Assembly (NCBI RefSeq): GCF_002075885.1 | Contig: NZ_MDET01000059.1 | Coordinates: 1-64,000 of the forward strand | From: Manganibacter manganicus | GTDB taxonomy: Bacteria; Pseudomonadota; Alphaproteobacteria; Rhizobiales; Rhizobiaceae | Length of the DNA: 64,000 nucleotides | Reading direction: 5' to 3' | In this document: one piece after another, positions 17,196 to 27,200 of the stretch | Numbering within the stretch: the stretch's first letter is position 1 | How the letters are laid out: every line of letters begins with the position of its first letter | Notes under the pieces: model-generated | Seen by the model: the letters and a program-made list of their open reading frames with translations, nothing else | What the model was told of the DNA's origin: nothing | Database searches by the model: none | Made by a program: the position numbers and the translations under genes

Positions 17196-20100
17196 CAGAC
17201 AATCACTTTCTTGCCCGCGCCGATCTCGGCCAGCAGGGTCTTTTTCATCGCATCAAGGTAGCGGGTCACATCGTCCTCATCTTCGAGATAGGTTTTCGCG
17301 AAGGGGACGGTGATCGACTGGGCCTTGATATATTGAGGTTTGACCGGTGCTGGCGGCACATATGGCGCAGCCGGGGCTTCGGCCACGCCACCGGCAGGTT
17401 CGGGTTGGGGCGCGGGAGCCGGCGCTGGTGTGGGCATCAGTTCAGCGATCCGGGTCAGCGTATCGGCCAGCAGGTTCGACCGCACTTCGGTCACCCGATG
17501 ACGCAAGGCCGGGATCAGGTTTTGTGAAGCAAGACCGGCTTTCTGCTCGGCAAACCCTTCGCGGATGCGCACTTGTTGTTCTGGCGGTAACGCGCCAAAC
17601 TCCGAAGTCTGGACGATTTTTTCGCTACCCTCATCGATCGCTGCCATGACGGCGTTGCGCTCCGCCAGAACCGTTTGTTCGATGCGCTCTTTCAGGGCGT
17701 AGAAATCCGCCTTCAATTCCTGAATTGCAGTGCCTTTGAAGCACTGCGGATCAGCAAGAACCTGGCGCAACGTGTCGGCAGCAGGATTTTCGGCATAGGC
17801 AAGGTTCTGGTCCTGCGCGGTCAGGAATGCACGGACCTCATCATAGATGCCTTTTTGCGGGCCGAACATGAAGCTGCGGACCTTGTCGAGGACATCCTCC
17901 TTCGCATCCAGAAGCTGATCTTCCTGCCCTACCGGTCCGGTAATGAACCAGGTCGCCGGCTGGTCGCGCATGCTGTCGAGCATGGTTCGCAGGGGGTCGA
18001 GGGCGGCGGCGAAGGGGTAACCTGCTATTGCCCGGCTCTCTTTCTCAAGATCACTGGCCATTTTGCGTAGTTGCGTCTGCCACTCCGCACCCAAGCTGCG
18101 CGCGTCATTCCCCGAGGCAGGGAGATCAAACAGCTCCTGGAACAGTTCGCGCGATTTACGGATCTGGGCGGAAGTGAATTCGATCTGCGGGGAGAGGAGA
18201 ATATTGCCAAGGGCATGGCTGTTGCGCAGCCCCTGCACCAGAGCATCTCCTTCCAGCACGGCGCTATCGGCCCGTGCCTCAAGCTTGCTGCGCGCGACGA
18301 GGCTTGCGGCCAGGCACAGAATTGCAATGGCGGGCCAGCCATAAGGTTTCGCGCCAAACTTCTCGACCAAGGCCTTGGCCGAGACCCGCGTCCCAAGGCG
18401 CATCTGGGCCTGAGCATGGTTCAGCACATCCTGTTCGGCTTCGGTCAAACCGCTGCCCTCGCCGCCGAAAAGTTCGCCGTCGGTTTTGCCTGCGCGGGCA
18501 AGATCGGCTTCGGTATAGGTGGCGCCGCGCAAAACCGGCAGGCTGGTATAGACCTTGTCCACCAGGGTCTGGAAACCTCTGACCAGTCGCTCTTGCGGGT
18601 CTTCCCCACCAATTTCGAGTTCGGCTCCACGCACGAACAGCCGCGCATCTGCGATCAGACTGCGGAGCCGCTGCACCAGATCCTTTTCACGCCGCGTATT
18701 CTGGTCACGCTTTTCCGCAATGATACGATCGCGACCGGGTTGGGCATCCCCGCTGTTCGCCTGCTTGGCAAATTTTTCGGTTTGGAGCCCTAGGATAAGA
18801 TCGCGCGTAAAACGCACCTCCCGCCCCAGCATGACAACCATCTCATCGCTTGCCATGCTGTTCGAACGAACCACATCCGGCGTGTCGGACTCGTCGCTGA
18901 AGGGCGAGATTATATTCACCGCCAGCTCATATTCCTTGTTCAGGCTGTGCCCGTCGAGCTTGCGGGTAAAGGCATAGTCAACCCCTGTGCCAGCATGCTT
19001 GATCTTGCCGTGACGCAGGATCGAACCGAAAGCCAGCTCGTCGAGCCGACGTTCGATCTCGGCGGGATCAACGACAATTGCCTTGATCTCGGCCTCGACG
19101 TCCTTTTCCTCATTCGTGAGGAATTCGTAGACCTCGCCATTGCGCTGAATCAGCGTCTGGCGCTCCAGAAGCGACAAAGCCTGCTCGATATTGCGGCGCT
19201 GCTCGGTCTGGTCCGTCTCGAACCGGGACAACAGGAGGATCGAGATATTGCGGGCGGTCGGCTTGAATTCCTTGACGTATTTCACAAGGAACAAGACTTT
19301 CAGAACCCGCACAGCGAAATCATCGCCAAGGTTCTTTTCGGCCAGTTGGATCGACTGCTGAACCGATGATTTCAGAGCGGTACGGATCCCTTCAAACATC
19401 AGATCGAAGGTCGCAAGGCCTCCGACCGGCGTATCTGCCAGCCGTTTCGCTACCTCCTGAAACACCCCCAGCATCGAGCGTTCGCCGACCGAGCTGTGCT
19501 TGCCTTCAAACGCGTTGTGCTGCGAGAGGCCCATAATCGCACGCTGGAACAGATCATACTGGTAGTTCGGAAACGGGTAGCTCGCGACGAACTGCTCCTT
19601 TCCGGAGAAGTTCTTGAACTTGAACGAATTATCGCCGAAATCGAACAGAGTGCGCAGGTTGTTTTCCTCAGCATTGTACAGATTGCCAAGGGTAATCTGG
19701 CCTGCCTCGGTCTTGGCCAGAAGGCGGCGCTGAATGACTTCGGCCACATCCTGAGAGTTCAGCGGCATTCGGTTGGCGAAGCGCGCCTGGATTTTCGAGA
19801 AGTCGTTTTCCTGCTGCGCCGTCAAATCACCGATAACCGAACCCATGTCCTGCTGGGCGGTGACAACGATCCATGCCTGCCCCTTGCACTTCGTGTTCAG
19901 GCTTTCGGCAATGGTCTGCAGGTTCGTCATCAGTTTGACGTTGTCGGCGATATACTGCCCCACCTCATCGACGAAGAAGTTCAGCCTGAATTTTGGCCCC
20001 TGCGCATCGATCCACGACTTCACCATATTGGCGAAATCCTCGATCGAGACCTTCGTATCCTTGCGATACTGGCCAAGAACGTCCTGCACCTCATCGCCCG

Positions 20101-20734
20101 TGACCTGCGCAAAAGCCGCAGCAATGTGCTTGCCTTCCATCAGCGCCTGTTCACGCCCACGCTCCCAGGGCTTGCCAGAAGACTGCGAAAAGGCCGTTTT
20201 GAAAGCATCAAGCTTGCCGCGGCTATCCAGATCACGCTCGAACTGTGCGATATGCGGGAGCTTGCCGTAGTAGCCGCACATCTCGTCAAAGACCTTCTGG
20301 AAGACGGCCAGAAGAGCATCGACATCCGTCTTCGAGATCACATCCGCCTTCTGGTCGATATTGAACAGCACCGACCGAGAAGGGATGGAAACCGCCTTGC
20401 GCAAGGCTCCCGCCAACATCGGATTGCCCGCAAGCTTGCGTTCAAAGATCTCAACGGCGCGCTGCCCCTCGACCTCGTCGTTCTCCAGCAAAAGAGCGAG
20501 CATCTTCAGCAGGTGAGATTTACCAGATCCGAAGAAGCCGGAAATCCACACGCCATTCGCGGTATCGTAATTGTTGTAGGCGTCGAGGAATTGCTCCAGC
20601 CGGGCACCGATCTCGTTGGTGATGACATATTCATCGAGCTCGGTCAGGAGGCTGCCCATGTCATCAGCCTTGATTACCCCATCGATCGAACGGTCGACCG
20701 GTTTGGCGAAGATATCACGCAGAAGAGTAGCCAT
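17195..20734 (-). CDS. brxC: BREX P-loop ATPase BrxC
   Basis: This 1179-residue cytoplasmic ATPase (PglY/BrxC family) carries Walker A GFFGSGKSHLLKML at 66-79 and an acidic FFVDEVGQYI segment about 260-270 as the likely Walker B. The N-terminus (ATLLRDIFAKPVDRSIDGVIKADD) is the standard BrxC opening. The C-terminal part has a proline-alanine-rich linker (about 1105-1135). BrxC is needed for both DNA modification and phage exclusion in known type I systems. It is coupled to pglX by a TGATG overlap and starts 3 bases after brxB. Confidence 0.96.
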   Translation of the reverse strand: MATLLRDIFAKPVDRSIDGVIKADDMGSLLTELDEYVITNEIGARLEQFLDAYNNYDTANGVWISGFFGSGKSHLLKMLALLLENDEVEGQRAVEIFERKLAGNPMLAGALRKAVSIPSRSVLFNIDQKADVISKTDVDALLAVFQKVFDEMCGYYGKLPHIAQFERDLDSRGKLDAFKTAFSQSSGKPWERGREQALMEGKHIAAAFAQVTGDEVQDVLGQYRKDTKVSIEDFANMVKSWIDAQGPKFRLNFFVDEVGQYIADNVKLMTNLQTIAESLNTKCKGQAWIVVTAQQDMGSVIGDLTAQQENDFSKIQARFANRMPLNSQDVAEVIQRRLLAKTEAGQITLGNLYNAEENNLRTLFDFGDNSFKFKNFSGKEQFVASYPFPNYQYDLFQRAIMGLSQHNAFEGKHSSVGERSMLGVFQEVAKRLADTPVGGLATFDLMFEGIRTALKSSVQQSIQLAEKNLGDDFAVRVLKVLFLVKYVKEFKPTARNISILLLSRFETDQTEQRRNIEQALSLLERQTLIQRNGEVYEFLTNEEKDVEAEIKAIVVDPAEIERRLDELAFGSILRHGKIKHAGTGVDYAFTRKLDGHSLNKEYELAVNIISPFSDESDTPDVVRSNSMASDEMVVMLGREVRFTRDLILGLQTEKFAKQANSGDAQPGRDRIIAEKRDQNTRREKDLVQRLRSLIADARLFVRGAELEIGGEDPQERLVRGFQTLVDKVYTSLPVLRGATYTEADLARAGKTDGELFGGEGSGLTEAEQDVLNHAQAQMRLGTRVSAKALVEKFGAKPYGWPAIAILCLAASLVARSKLEARADSAVLEGDALVQGLRNSHALGNILLSPQIEFTSAQIRKSRELFQELFDLPASGNDARSLGAEWQTQLRKMASDLEKESRAIAGYPFAAALDPLRTMLDSMRDQPATWFITGPVGQEDQLLDAKEDVLDKVRSFMFGPQKGIYDEVRAFLTAQDQNLAYAENPAADTLRQVLADPQCFKGTAIQELKADFYALKERIEQTVLAERNAVMAAIDEGSEKIVQTSEFGALPPEQQVRIREGFAEQKAGLASQNLIPALRHRVTEVRSNLLADTLTRIAELMPTPAPAPAPQPEPAGGVAEAPAAPYVPPAPVKPQYIKAQSITVPFAKTYLEDEDDVTRYLDAMKKTLLAEIGAGKKVIV

Positions 20735-20737
20735 CGG

Positions 20738-21340
20738 TCAGACCTCGTAATTCATGATGTTGAACGCGCGGTAGTATTTGTCGTCGTGCAACAAGCCAAA
20801 CAATTCCAGTGAGGCCCCCGTCGCCAACGCATGGGTATATTTCCCCGGAAAGAACATGATCGTCGGTCGGTCCTTCGCGGTGCTTTGCAAGTTGTTGAGC
20901 ACATTGTGCGAACGCAGGAAGGGGTAAACCTCGCCGACACCTGACACGAAGATCACATCATGTGGAATTTCTTCGATCTGGCGCGCGATCTCCGGAATGA
21001 GATGGGCCTGCGGGTCCAGAACGCCTTGCAAGAGTTCCTTGAGCTCTGCCTTCTCCGTCTCGGCTTCGACCTCAAGAATCTGGTCAAAGATTCCTCGATC
21101 ATCGAGGATCCTGAGAGAAAGATCATAGAGGTCAATATCAAGCACGCGAACACCAGCGTGCCCCAGCCGGGCGATCAGATCCTCGCGATCCTCGCCCAGG
21201 CTCAGCCCGTCTTCGGCATCAAAAGCGCAGATGAAAAAGGGAACCTCGTTGCCCAGACCTTGCTTTTGCAAGAACCGTTCACTGGAAATCACTCTGAATA
21301 GGTGCTCGGCACGAGCGCGCCGATCAGTTTTCGTGCTCAC
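20738..21340 (-). CDS. brxB: BREX protein BrxB (DUF1788)
   Basis: This 200-residue protein has the size and sequence pattern of DUF1788/BrxB, including FFICAFDAEDGLSLGEDRE, DVIFVSGVGEVYPFLRSH and IMFFPGKYTHALATG near the C-terminus. BrxB is an essential small component of type I BREX whose molecular role is not well defined. It lies 2 bases from brxA and 3 from brxC in the canonical order A-B-C, so all are expected to be on one transcript. Confidence 0.93.
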   Translation of the reverse strand: MSTKTDRRARAEHLFRVISSERFLQKQGLGNEVPFFICAFDAEDGLSLGEDREDLIARLGHAGVRVLDIDLYDLSLRILDDRGIFDQILEVEAETEKAELKELLQGVLDPQAHLIPEIARQIEEIPHDVIFVSGVGEVYPFLRSHNVLNNLQSTAKDRPTIMFFPGKYTHALATGASLELFGLLHDDKYYRAFNIMNYEV

Positions 21341-21342
21341 AA

Positions 21343-21945
21343 TTACCCCCCATTTCCGGGAAAGATCTGCAGATCCGCCGGACTATTCTCCTCAATCAGC
21401 CGCTTCATGCGCCCCGACAACCAAATCGGCTGAATTCTACCCTCGACACTAATCAAACCGGATTCACGTAAAATCCGAAACAAGACCTGACGCAATTTCG
21501 CGCAGGTCGATGGTGAAAGCTCAGCGAGGCCTGGATCACGTTCAGCTTTCTCCGCGAGAAAGCGGTCAAAAACTTCAAGACCCAGGTCAAGGCGCCAGGA
21601 TTGGTAGCGCTCGTTGATCACCTCGACAGCGAACTCATAGACAAAGCGATAGGTCCGGCAGATCGCCAGCCACATCATCGCCTGCTGCTCAGCGCGGTCA
21701 GCATCATCCGACAAATATTGGCGCTCGGCATCGGAGAGATAACCTATGCGGTCGTACACTTCACGAAGCGCGCGGGTTTGCGAGGCCAGCTTGGGCAAGG
21801 AAGACGCGCCCTGGGCCAGTAAGCGCTCACGAGCAGACGCCCAGCTCTCGCCGGGTTGATAAGCGTGAGCAATCACGAGGCTCTCATTGAGCATCAGCCC
21901 GCCCACACTGAAGGACATCCGGTATTTCGATACGGTGGACATCAT
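21343..21945 (-). CDS. brxA: BREX protein BrxA (DUF1819)
   Basis: This 200-residue protein matches DUF1819/BrxA, with YRMSFSVGGLMLNESLVIA at the start and a C-terminal SGLISVEGRIQPIWLS stretch. BrxA family members are small DNA-binding proteins at the head of type I BREX operons. Its start overlaps the 3' end of brxR by 4 bases, coupling it to the regulator. The frame is complete and of ordinary family length. Confidence 0.92.
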   Translation of the reverse strand: MMSTVSKYRMSFSVGGLMLNESLVIAHAYQPGESWASARERLLAQGASSLPKLASQTRALREVYDRIGYLSDAERQYLSDDADRAEQQAMMWLAICRTYRFVYEFAVEVINERYQSWRLDLGLEVFDRFLAEKAERDPGLAELSPSTCAKLRQVLFRILRESGLISVEGRIQPIWLSGRMKRLIEENSPADLQIFPGNGG

Positions 21946-22877
21946 CGGGGCGCCGCCCCGCTTGCTACGTCGGCCTCATCGAACTCATGCTGCGCACGCT
22001 CAAGGGCGGCGGCAACCTCACGTTCGTTAGCGGCGACGATATGCTGGGTCCGGGGATCATGCGTCCGCGCCCCTTCAAGAAATCCTAGCCGCTTGAGCAC
22101 ATAAAACAGCATGGCGTAGCGAACTGTCAGCACAGCGCGCCCATCCACCATGTTGTAGTCCTTCGCGACCACCGCCTGCTGGCCGATCGACAAGTCGGGA
22201 TGCGGCACAATGGTGATGTCGAATGTTTCTTGCCACAGCCGGTCCTGCGCCGCACCAGCGCCCGGCTCACCGAGTTCGCCGTAACCAAGGATGCGCGAAA
22301 GCAGAAAATCCTTGAACCGCTCCGTCTCATGACACCAGGCCCGAACATGCCAACGCAGGCCATCAAAACCAAAGGCATGCGGAGTGATCCGCCGCCAAGC
22401 CGGATCGGGACGGTCGCGGTTCATGGATTGGTAGTGAAGGTCGAGCGACCTTTCCTCACGCACTGCCGCCAGGACTGAACGCAGAACTTCGGTATCGACC
22501 TTACGTCGCAGCGTAAGGGCGATATCCATATCAGGCGGGACAGCGAGCCAGTTCGAACCCGCCTCGGCGAACCCCTCCGCCATCGAGCGCAGTCGCATGA
22601 AATAGGCTTCTGGATCAGGATCCAGAAACACCGGACGAAATTCCGGACCGGCTACGTAACGACGAGCGCTTTTGTCATAGACCGCATTTTGCGGCGCACG
22701 CTCCTGATAATGGGTCAAGTCCTTTGATGCCTGCGGAACCGAGACGCCAAACGTATCGATCAGGTCAGAGCGATTGACGCCCCCCTCCCAGAACAGGCGA
22801 AATTCGATGAACTCCAACCGCCTCTCGACACCCCATTTCAGCATTGCACGCCTCAAATCTCTGGGCATATAATTCAT
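21942..22877 (-). CDS. brxR: WYL-domain transcriptional regulator (BrxR-like)
   Basis: This 311-residue regulator has an N-terminal winged helix (VERRLEFIEFRLFWEGGVNRSDLIDTFGVSVPQAS, shown here only by its ends: VERRLEF and VSVPQAS) and a central WYL domain (about 135-215) with LHYQSMNRD, ITPHAFGFDGLRWHVRAWC and FKDFLLSRI. A C-terminal WCX-like extension follows. BrxR proteins bind inverted repeats upstream of BREX operons and repress them, probably sensing a nucleic-acid or nucleotide ligand through WYL. It is first in the operon and overlaps brxA. The short divergent intergenic region to the sbcD-like gene is the likely binding site. Confidence 0.9.
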   Translation of the reverse strand: MNYMPRDLRRAMLKWGVERRLEFIEFRLFWEGGVNRSDLIDTFGVSVPQASKDLTHYQERAPQNAVYDKSARRYVAGPEFRPVFLDPDPEAYFMRLRSMAEGFAEAGSNWLAVPPDMDIALTLRRKVDTEVLRSVLAAVREERSLDLHYQSMNRDRPDPAWRRITPHAFGFDGLRWHVRAWCHETERFKDFLLSRILGYGELGEPGAGAAQDRLWQETFDITIVPHPDLSIGQQAVVAKDYNMVDGRAVLTVRYAMLFYVLKRLGFLEGARTHDPRTQHIVAANEREVAAALERAQHEFDEADVASGAAPR

Positions 22878-22953
22878 ATGGACATTCTTTTCATTCCCAT
22901 ATAGTTTTTATTCTCACTAGATGCCTCTTGTCAATCTACCGATTGGGCACCGT
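22876..22953. promoter_or_regulatory. Divergent promoter region between brxR and the sbcD-like gene
   Basis: This AT-rich spacer must hold both divergent promoters. A short inverted repeat, ATATGG (22876-22881) and CCATAT (22897-22902) with 15 bases between, overlaps the brxR start and is a candidate regulator site. No -35/-10 pair is clear enough to name. Confidence 0.35.
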
Positions 22954-24225
22954 ATGCCATTTCGATTTGTTCACACGGCCGATCTTCACTTGGATTCCCC
23001 ATTGCGCTCACTGGCGATGCGCAATGCTGACCTTGCCGAATTGATTGGCGACGCGACACGTCAGGCCCTGATCGCCATTGTGGATCTGTGCATCGATGAG
23101 CAAGTGGATGCGTTGATCATCGCGGGTGATCTGTATGACGGTGATCAGACGTCGATGAAAACCGCCCGGTTTCTGGCCAAGCAGATGCAGCGGTTGCACG
23201 AGGCCGGAATTGCGAGCTTCATAATTCGTGGCAATCACGACGCCCTGTCGCGGATCACCCAGGAACTGATCTTGCCGCCATCTGTGACCGTGTTCGGCGG
23301 CCGTTCGCATGCCGTCGAACTAACGCACGGCGATCTGGCTCTTTCGATTCACGGCCTGAGCTTCGCCAAGCCGCATGCGCCAGAGAGCTTGCTGGAAAAA
23401 TATCACCGCCCTACCCCCGACGCGGTCAATATCGGCATCATGCATACGAGCCTCGCCGGTGCGCCTGGCCACAACCTTTATGCGCCCAGCAAGGCGTCGG
23501 ACCTTCATGGCTGGGGCTTCGATTACTGGGCTTTGGGGCATGTCCACCTGCGTGCACAGCACGCAGGTGACCGTATGGTGGTCATGCCGGGTATGCCGCA
23601 AGGCCGCGACATCAACGAGGCCGGCGAAAAGACCGTCACGCTTGTCACGGTCGGTGATGATCGCAACCTCATCGTCGGAGAACGCGCGACGAGTATTGCG
23701 CAGTTCGAACGAATCCCGGTCGACCTTTCATCCGCCACAACCTGGCGAGAGACGGCCGAACTCATCGAGCAAGGCATTGGTGCCGTCCGCGACCGGACAC
23801 GCTCGGCCCATCTCGTCGGCCGCCTTCGGCTGACGGGTGCGACGCCTCTGTCGTGGCAGCTGCGCCGCGATCGCGATCTGCTGTTGGCGGAAACCGAACA
23901 GCGCGCCGAGGGGCTTGGCAAGACGTGGATCGAGAAGATCGAGATCGCCACCACAGCGCCGGTCAACACTCCAGCTGGAGGTGCTACCGCCGACCCGGTA
24001 CTGGAACTCGGCGAGCTGATGCGCAGCGACATCATTCACCAACATGGTGTTCGCGAGGCCGTGCGTGATCTGGTCAAGGAACTGCGCGATGATTTGCCAC
24101 CGGAGGCGCGTGGTTTCAGCGGCGATGATGAGGCCGCGTTCGAAGCCCTAGTCGACCAGCTGCTGACGGAAGGCAGCGAGGACATGCTGGCCCGGCTGAA
24201 GCCGGAAGCGTCGGAGATCATCTGA
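22954..24225 (+). CDS. SbcD-like metallophosphoesterase (DNA repair exonuclease)
   Basis: This 423-residue protein is a calcineurin-like phosphoesterase of the SbcD/Mre11/YhaO group. All metal-binding motifs are visible: HTADLHLD (7-14), AGDLYDGD (56-63), RGNHDA (91-96), IMHTS and GHVH. I chose ATG 22954, where homology begins; an ATG at 22921 adds 11 unlikely residues. It overlaps the next gene by one base (TGATG), so the two proteins should be made together and act as a nuclease-ATPase complex on DNA ends. It is divergent from BREX and may be an independent repair or anti-DNA module within the island. Confidence 0.88.
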   Translation: MPFRFVHTADLHLDSPLRSLAMRNADLAELIGDATRQALIAIVDLCIDEQVDALIIAGDLYDGDQTSMKTARFLAKQMQRLHEAGIASFIIRGNHDALSRITQELILPPSVTVFGGRSHAVELTHGDLALSIHGLSFAKPHAPESLLEKYHRPTPDAVNIGIMHTSLAGAPGHNLYAPSKASDLHGWGFDYWALGHVHLRAQHAGDRMVVMPGMPQGRDINEAGEKTVTLVTVGDDRNLIVGERATSIAQFERIPVDLSSATTWRETAELIEQGIGAVRDRTRSAHLVGRLRLTGATPLSWQLRRDRDLLLAETEQRAEGLGKTWIEKIEIATTAPVNTPAGGATADPVLELGELMRSDIIHQHGVREAVRDLVKELRDDLPPEARGFSGDDEAAFEALVDQLLTEGSEDMLARLKPEASEII

Positions 24226-27200
24226 TGCGCCTGCGCCGGCTCCATCTCACCCGCTACGGCAAATTCACCGACCATTCGATCGATTTCGGGGAGCACGTCT
24301 CCGGAACGCCTGACCTGCACATCGTCTACGGATTGAACGAAGCCGGCAAATCGACCTCGCTATCCGCCTATCTCGACCTGTTGTTCGGGATCGAAGAACG
24401 CACGAAGTACGGCTTCCTGCATCCGGGCAAGGTAATGGAAATCGGCGCCTGCCTCGAATTTGGCGGACAGCCTCACGAGTTCAGGCGCGTCAAGCAGCGC
24501 AGCAACTCGCTGCTAGACGTGCACGGCCAGCCGGTCAACGAGGCGATCCTGAGCGTCCCGCTCGCCGGGCTGACGCGCGACGCCTATCGCATGATGTTCT
24601 CGCTCGACGATCAGACGCTGGAAGATGGCGGCAACGCCATTCTGGAAAGTAAGGGCGATCTAGGGGAGTTGCTGTTCTCGGCGAGCGCTGGCCTCGCCGG
24701 CATCAGTTCCATTCTTGAAACTGCGATCGCCGAAGCCGATGGCATCTTCCGGAAGCGCGCCAGCTCGACGAAGATCGCCGGCCTGAAACGCCAGATCGCG
24801 GACCTTAAATCGCAGCGCGATGATATCGACGTCCAGGCCTCGGCTTACAGAACGCTGATGACTGTGCTGGAGCAGGCTGAAGCGGCCTACGAAGCTGCCA
24901 TGAAGGAGATCGGTACGGCAAAGGCCCGCCATGACGAGATCGCGCGCGTCCTGCGTGCCCGCCCCTTGGCGGCTGAATACCGTCGGGGAGAGGAGCAGCT
25001 TTCCGAATACGCGGACCTGCCGCATCCGCCATCTGAGTGGGCGTCCACACTTCCAGACCTGACTGTCGAAGAGACGCGGCTTCAAACTCAGCTCGCCGGC
25101 ATTGGACAGCGCGAGCAGAAGGCCAGGGAGGAACTCGAAGGGCTCGTGGTCGAGAACCGTCTGCTTGAGATGGCGGATCGCCTTGATCAGGTGGCAGACG
25201 CAGCCGCGCGATATGCGACCGCGCAAGAAGATCTGCCGAAAAGGAAGCAGGCGCTGTCTGAATCGAGCCGTAAGGTCGATCTCGTCCTCGCTACGCTGGG
25301 TCAGACAGACATCGACGATCCGAAGTCACTGCTCATACCGGCTGCCACGATTGGGACGCTGCGCGATCTGATAAGCGAAAAGTCCGGCGTCGATGTCGCA
25401 CGACAATCGACCGAAAAGGAGCATGAGGCGGCCCGGCAGGCCATTGAGAAAGAACAGCGCGCGCGCCAGACGCAAGATGGCCAAGGCACCCGGATCGATG
25501 CTGGCAAGGTGGCACAGCTTCAATCGACCCTGCGACGCTTGCGCGATGGCAATCTTGTTGCTGAACTCCGCCTTGCCGAACGAGGTGTTCCCGCCAAACG
25601 CCTGGATTTTGAAGATGCCGTCAGCGGGCTGCATCCATGGTCCGGTGACGGTGACGAACTTCGGCGCATGTCGCCACCCGCTGCCGATCGCGTTGAATTC
25701 TGGAAGAGGGCTTCCAGCGACATAGAGAAGCGTCGCTCGCATATCATCGAGCGTGAACGAGAGCTCTCGACGAAGCAGGAGGAAGATGCAGCACGGCTGG
25801 CTGCCCTCCGCGAAGCGATCAACATCTTGGATGATGATGAGGCGAAGGCCGCCCTTCTCGAACGGGAAGACGCTTGGGCGCAGCATCTGTCAGTCCTCGA
25901 TCGGGAAACGGCCGATCGCTTCGAGTCCCGAATGCGAGCGACCGATGCAGCCGCGGCCACACGTCTGAACAGCGTCAGGGAACTCGAGGAGCTGCGTTCC
26001 CTGACCGCCGGGCTGGCGGTAACTAGGGCGAGCATGGACCGCCAACGCCAGTTGTTGCGGGAGACCAATGAAGAACTTCAGACACTGCGCCGCGAGATCA
26101 GGACGGAAACGCCATCCGAAATCGAACTGGGTGACGAAGCATCTATCGGGTCATGGCTGACAAGGATCGGCCAATGGGCTGAGACCCGCACTTCGGCGCT
26201 AACTGCGTGGGATGATATGCGCCGTGTCTTAATTGACACCGAAGACGGCAGGGCTTCGCTCGCGACGGAGCAGGATACGCTCGCAACAACCCTGATCGAT
26301 GTCGGGATCGTTGTGGATGGTCTGGATGTTGCCGCTCTGATGCAGGCGGCCGACACCATCCTCGCGGACCATGCTGCGATGCAGACTAAACGACTGGAGG
26401 CGGACAAGCGCAACGGTGATCTTGAAGCGGCCGCGGTTCAACGGAAGGCAGCACTCGACGAGGCCATCACCGCATCCGATGAGTGGCAGAGAAACTGGAC
26501 GACCACCCTTGCGAGCACATGGTTCGCTGACCGCGAAGGCAGTATCGGCGCGGTCCGGGAACTGCTCGACGCGATGGCCGGCTTACCCGAGGCCTTGCGT
26601 GAACAGGATGACCTGCAACATCGCATTCGCTCCATGGAGGCCGACCGAAGCTCATTCGTGGAAACGATCGGGCGCCTGCATGACGCCCTCGGTGACACGT
26701 TCGACGATAGTAATCCCCTTGACGCCGCCGGGGCTCTGCGCCGTCGCCACAATGAGGCCAGACAGGTCGAAGCGAAGCGCCTGGAACGCAATCAGACCCT
26801 CGCCGATCTCGCGACCGAACGTGAGCGGCTGGACGGTGAGATCGCGATCCATACCGCGCGCAAGAAGGAGTTGACCGACTTCTTCCAGGTCGAGACGCTT
26901 GCCGATGTTCGGCAAGCTCTCGAACGCTGCCGGAAAAGGGATGAACTGGTCGAGCAGCAGAGCAAGCTTGAGCGGCAGATAGTCGGCGACATGCAACTGC
27001 CATCGCTGGAAGCTGCCATGGCCAGCCTCGCCAATGCCGACCTGGCCGAACTGCAGCGAGAGCAGGCCGAGCTTGTGACGCGTCTTGAAGACCTCGACGG
27101 CCGAACGAAGTATCTGTTCGCCGACAAGGCGCGTGCAACCGATCGTCTGACCGCCATTGGCGGTGACGATGCCGCTGCTCGCCTTGAGGCGAACCGGCGC

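Noticed and set aside
19496..20812. 438-codon plus-strand frame across brxC
   Set aside because: It is antisense to the BrxC N-terminal ATPase region, which has Walker A and a typical start.
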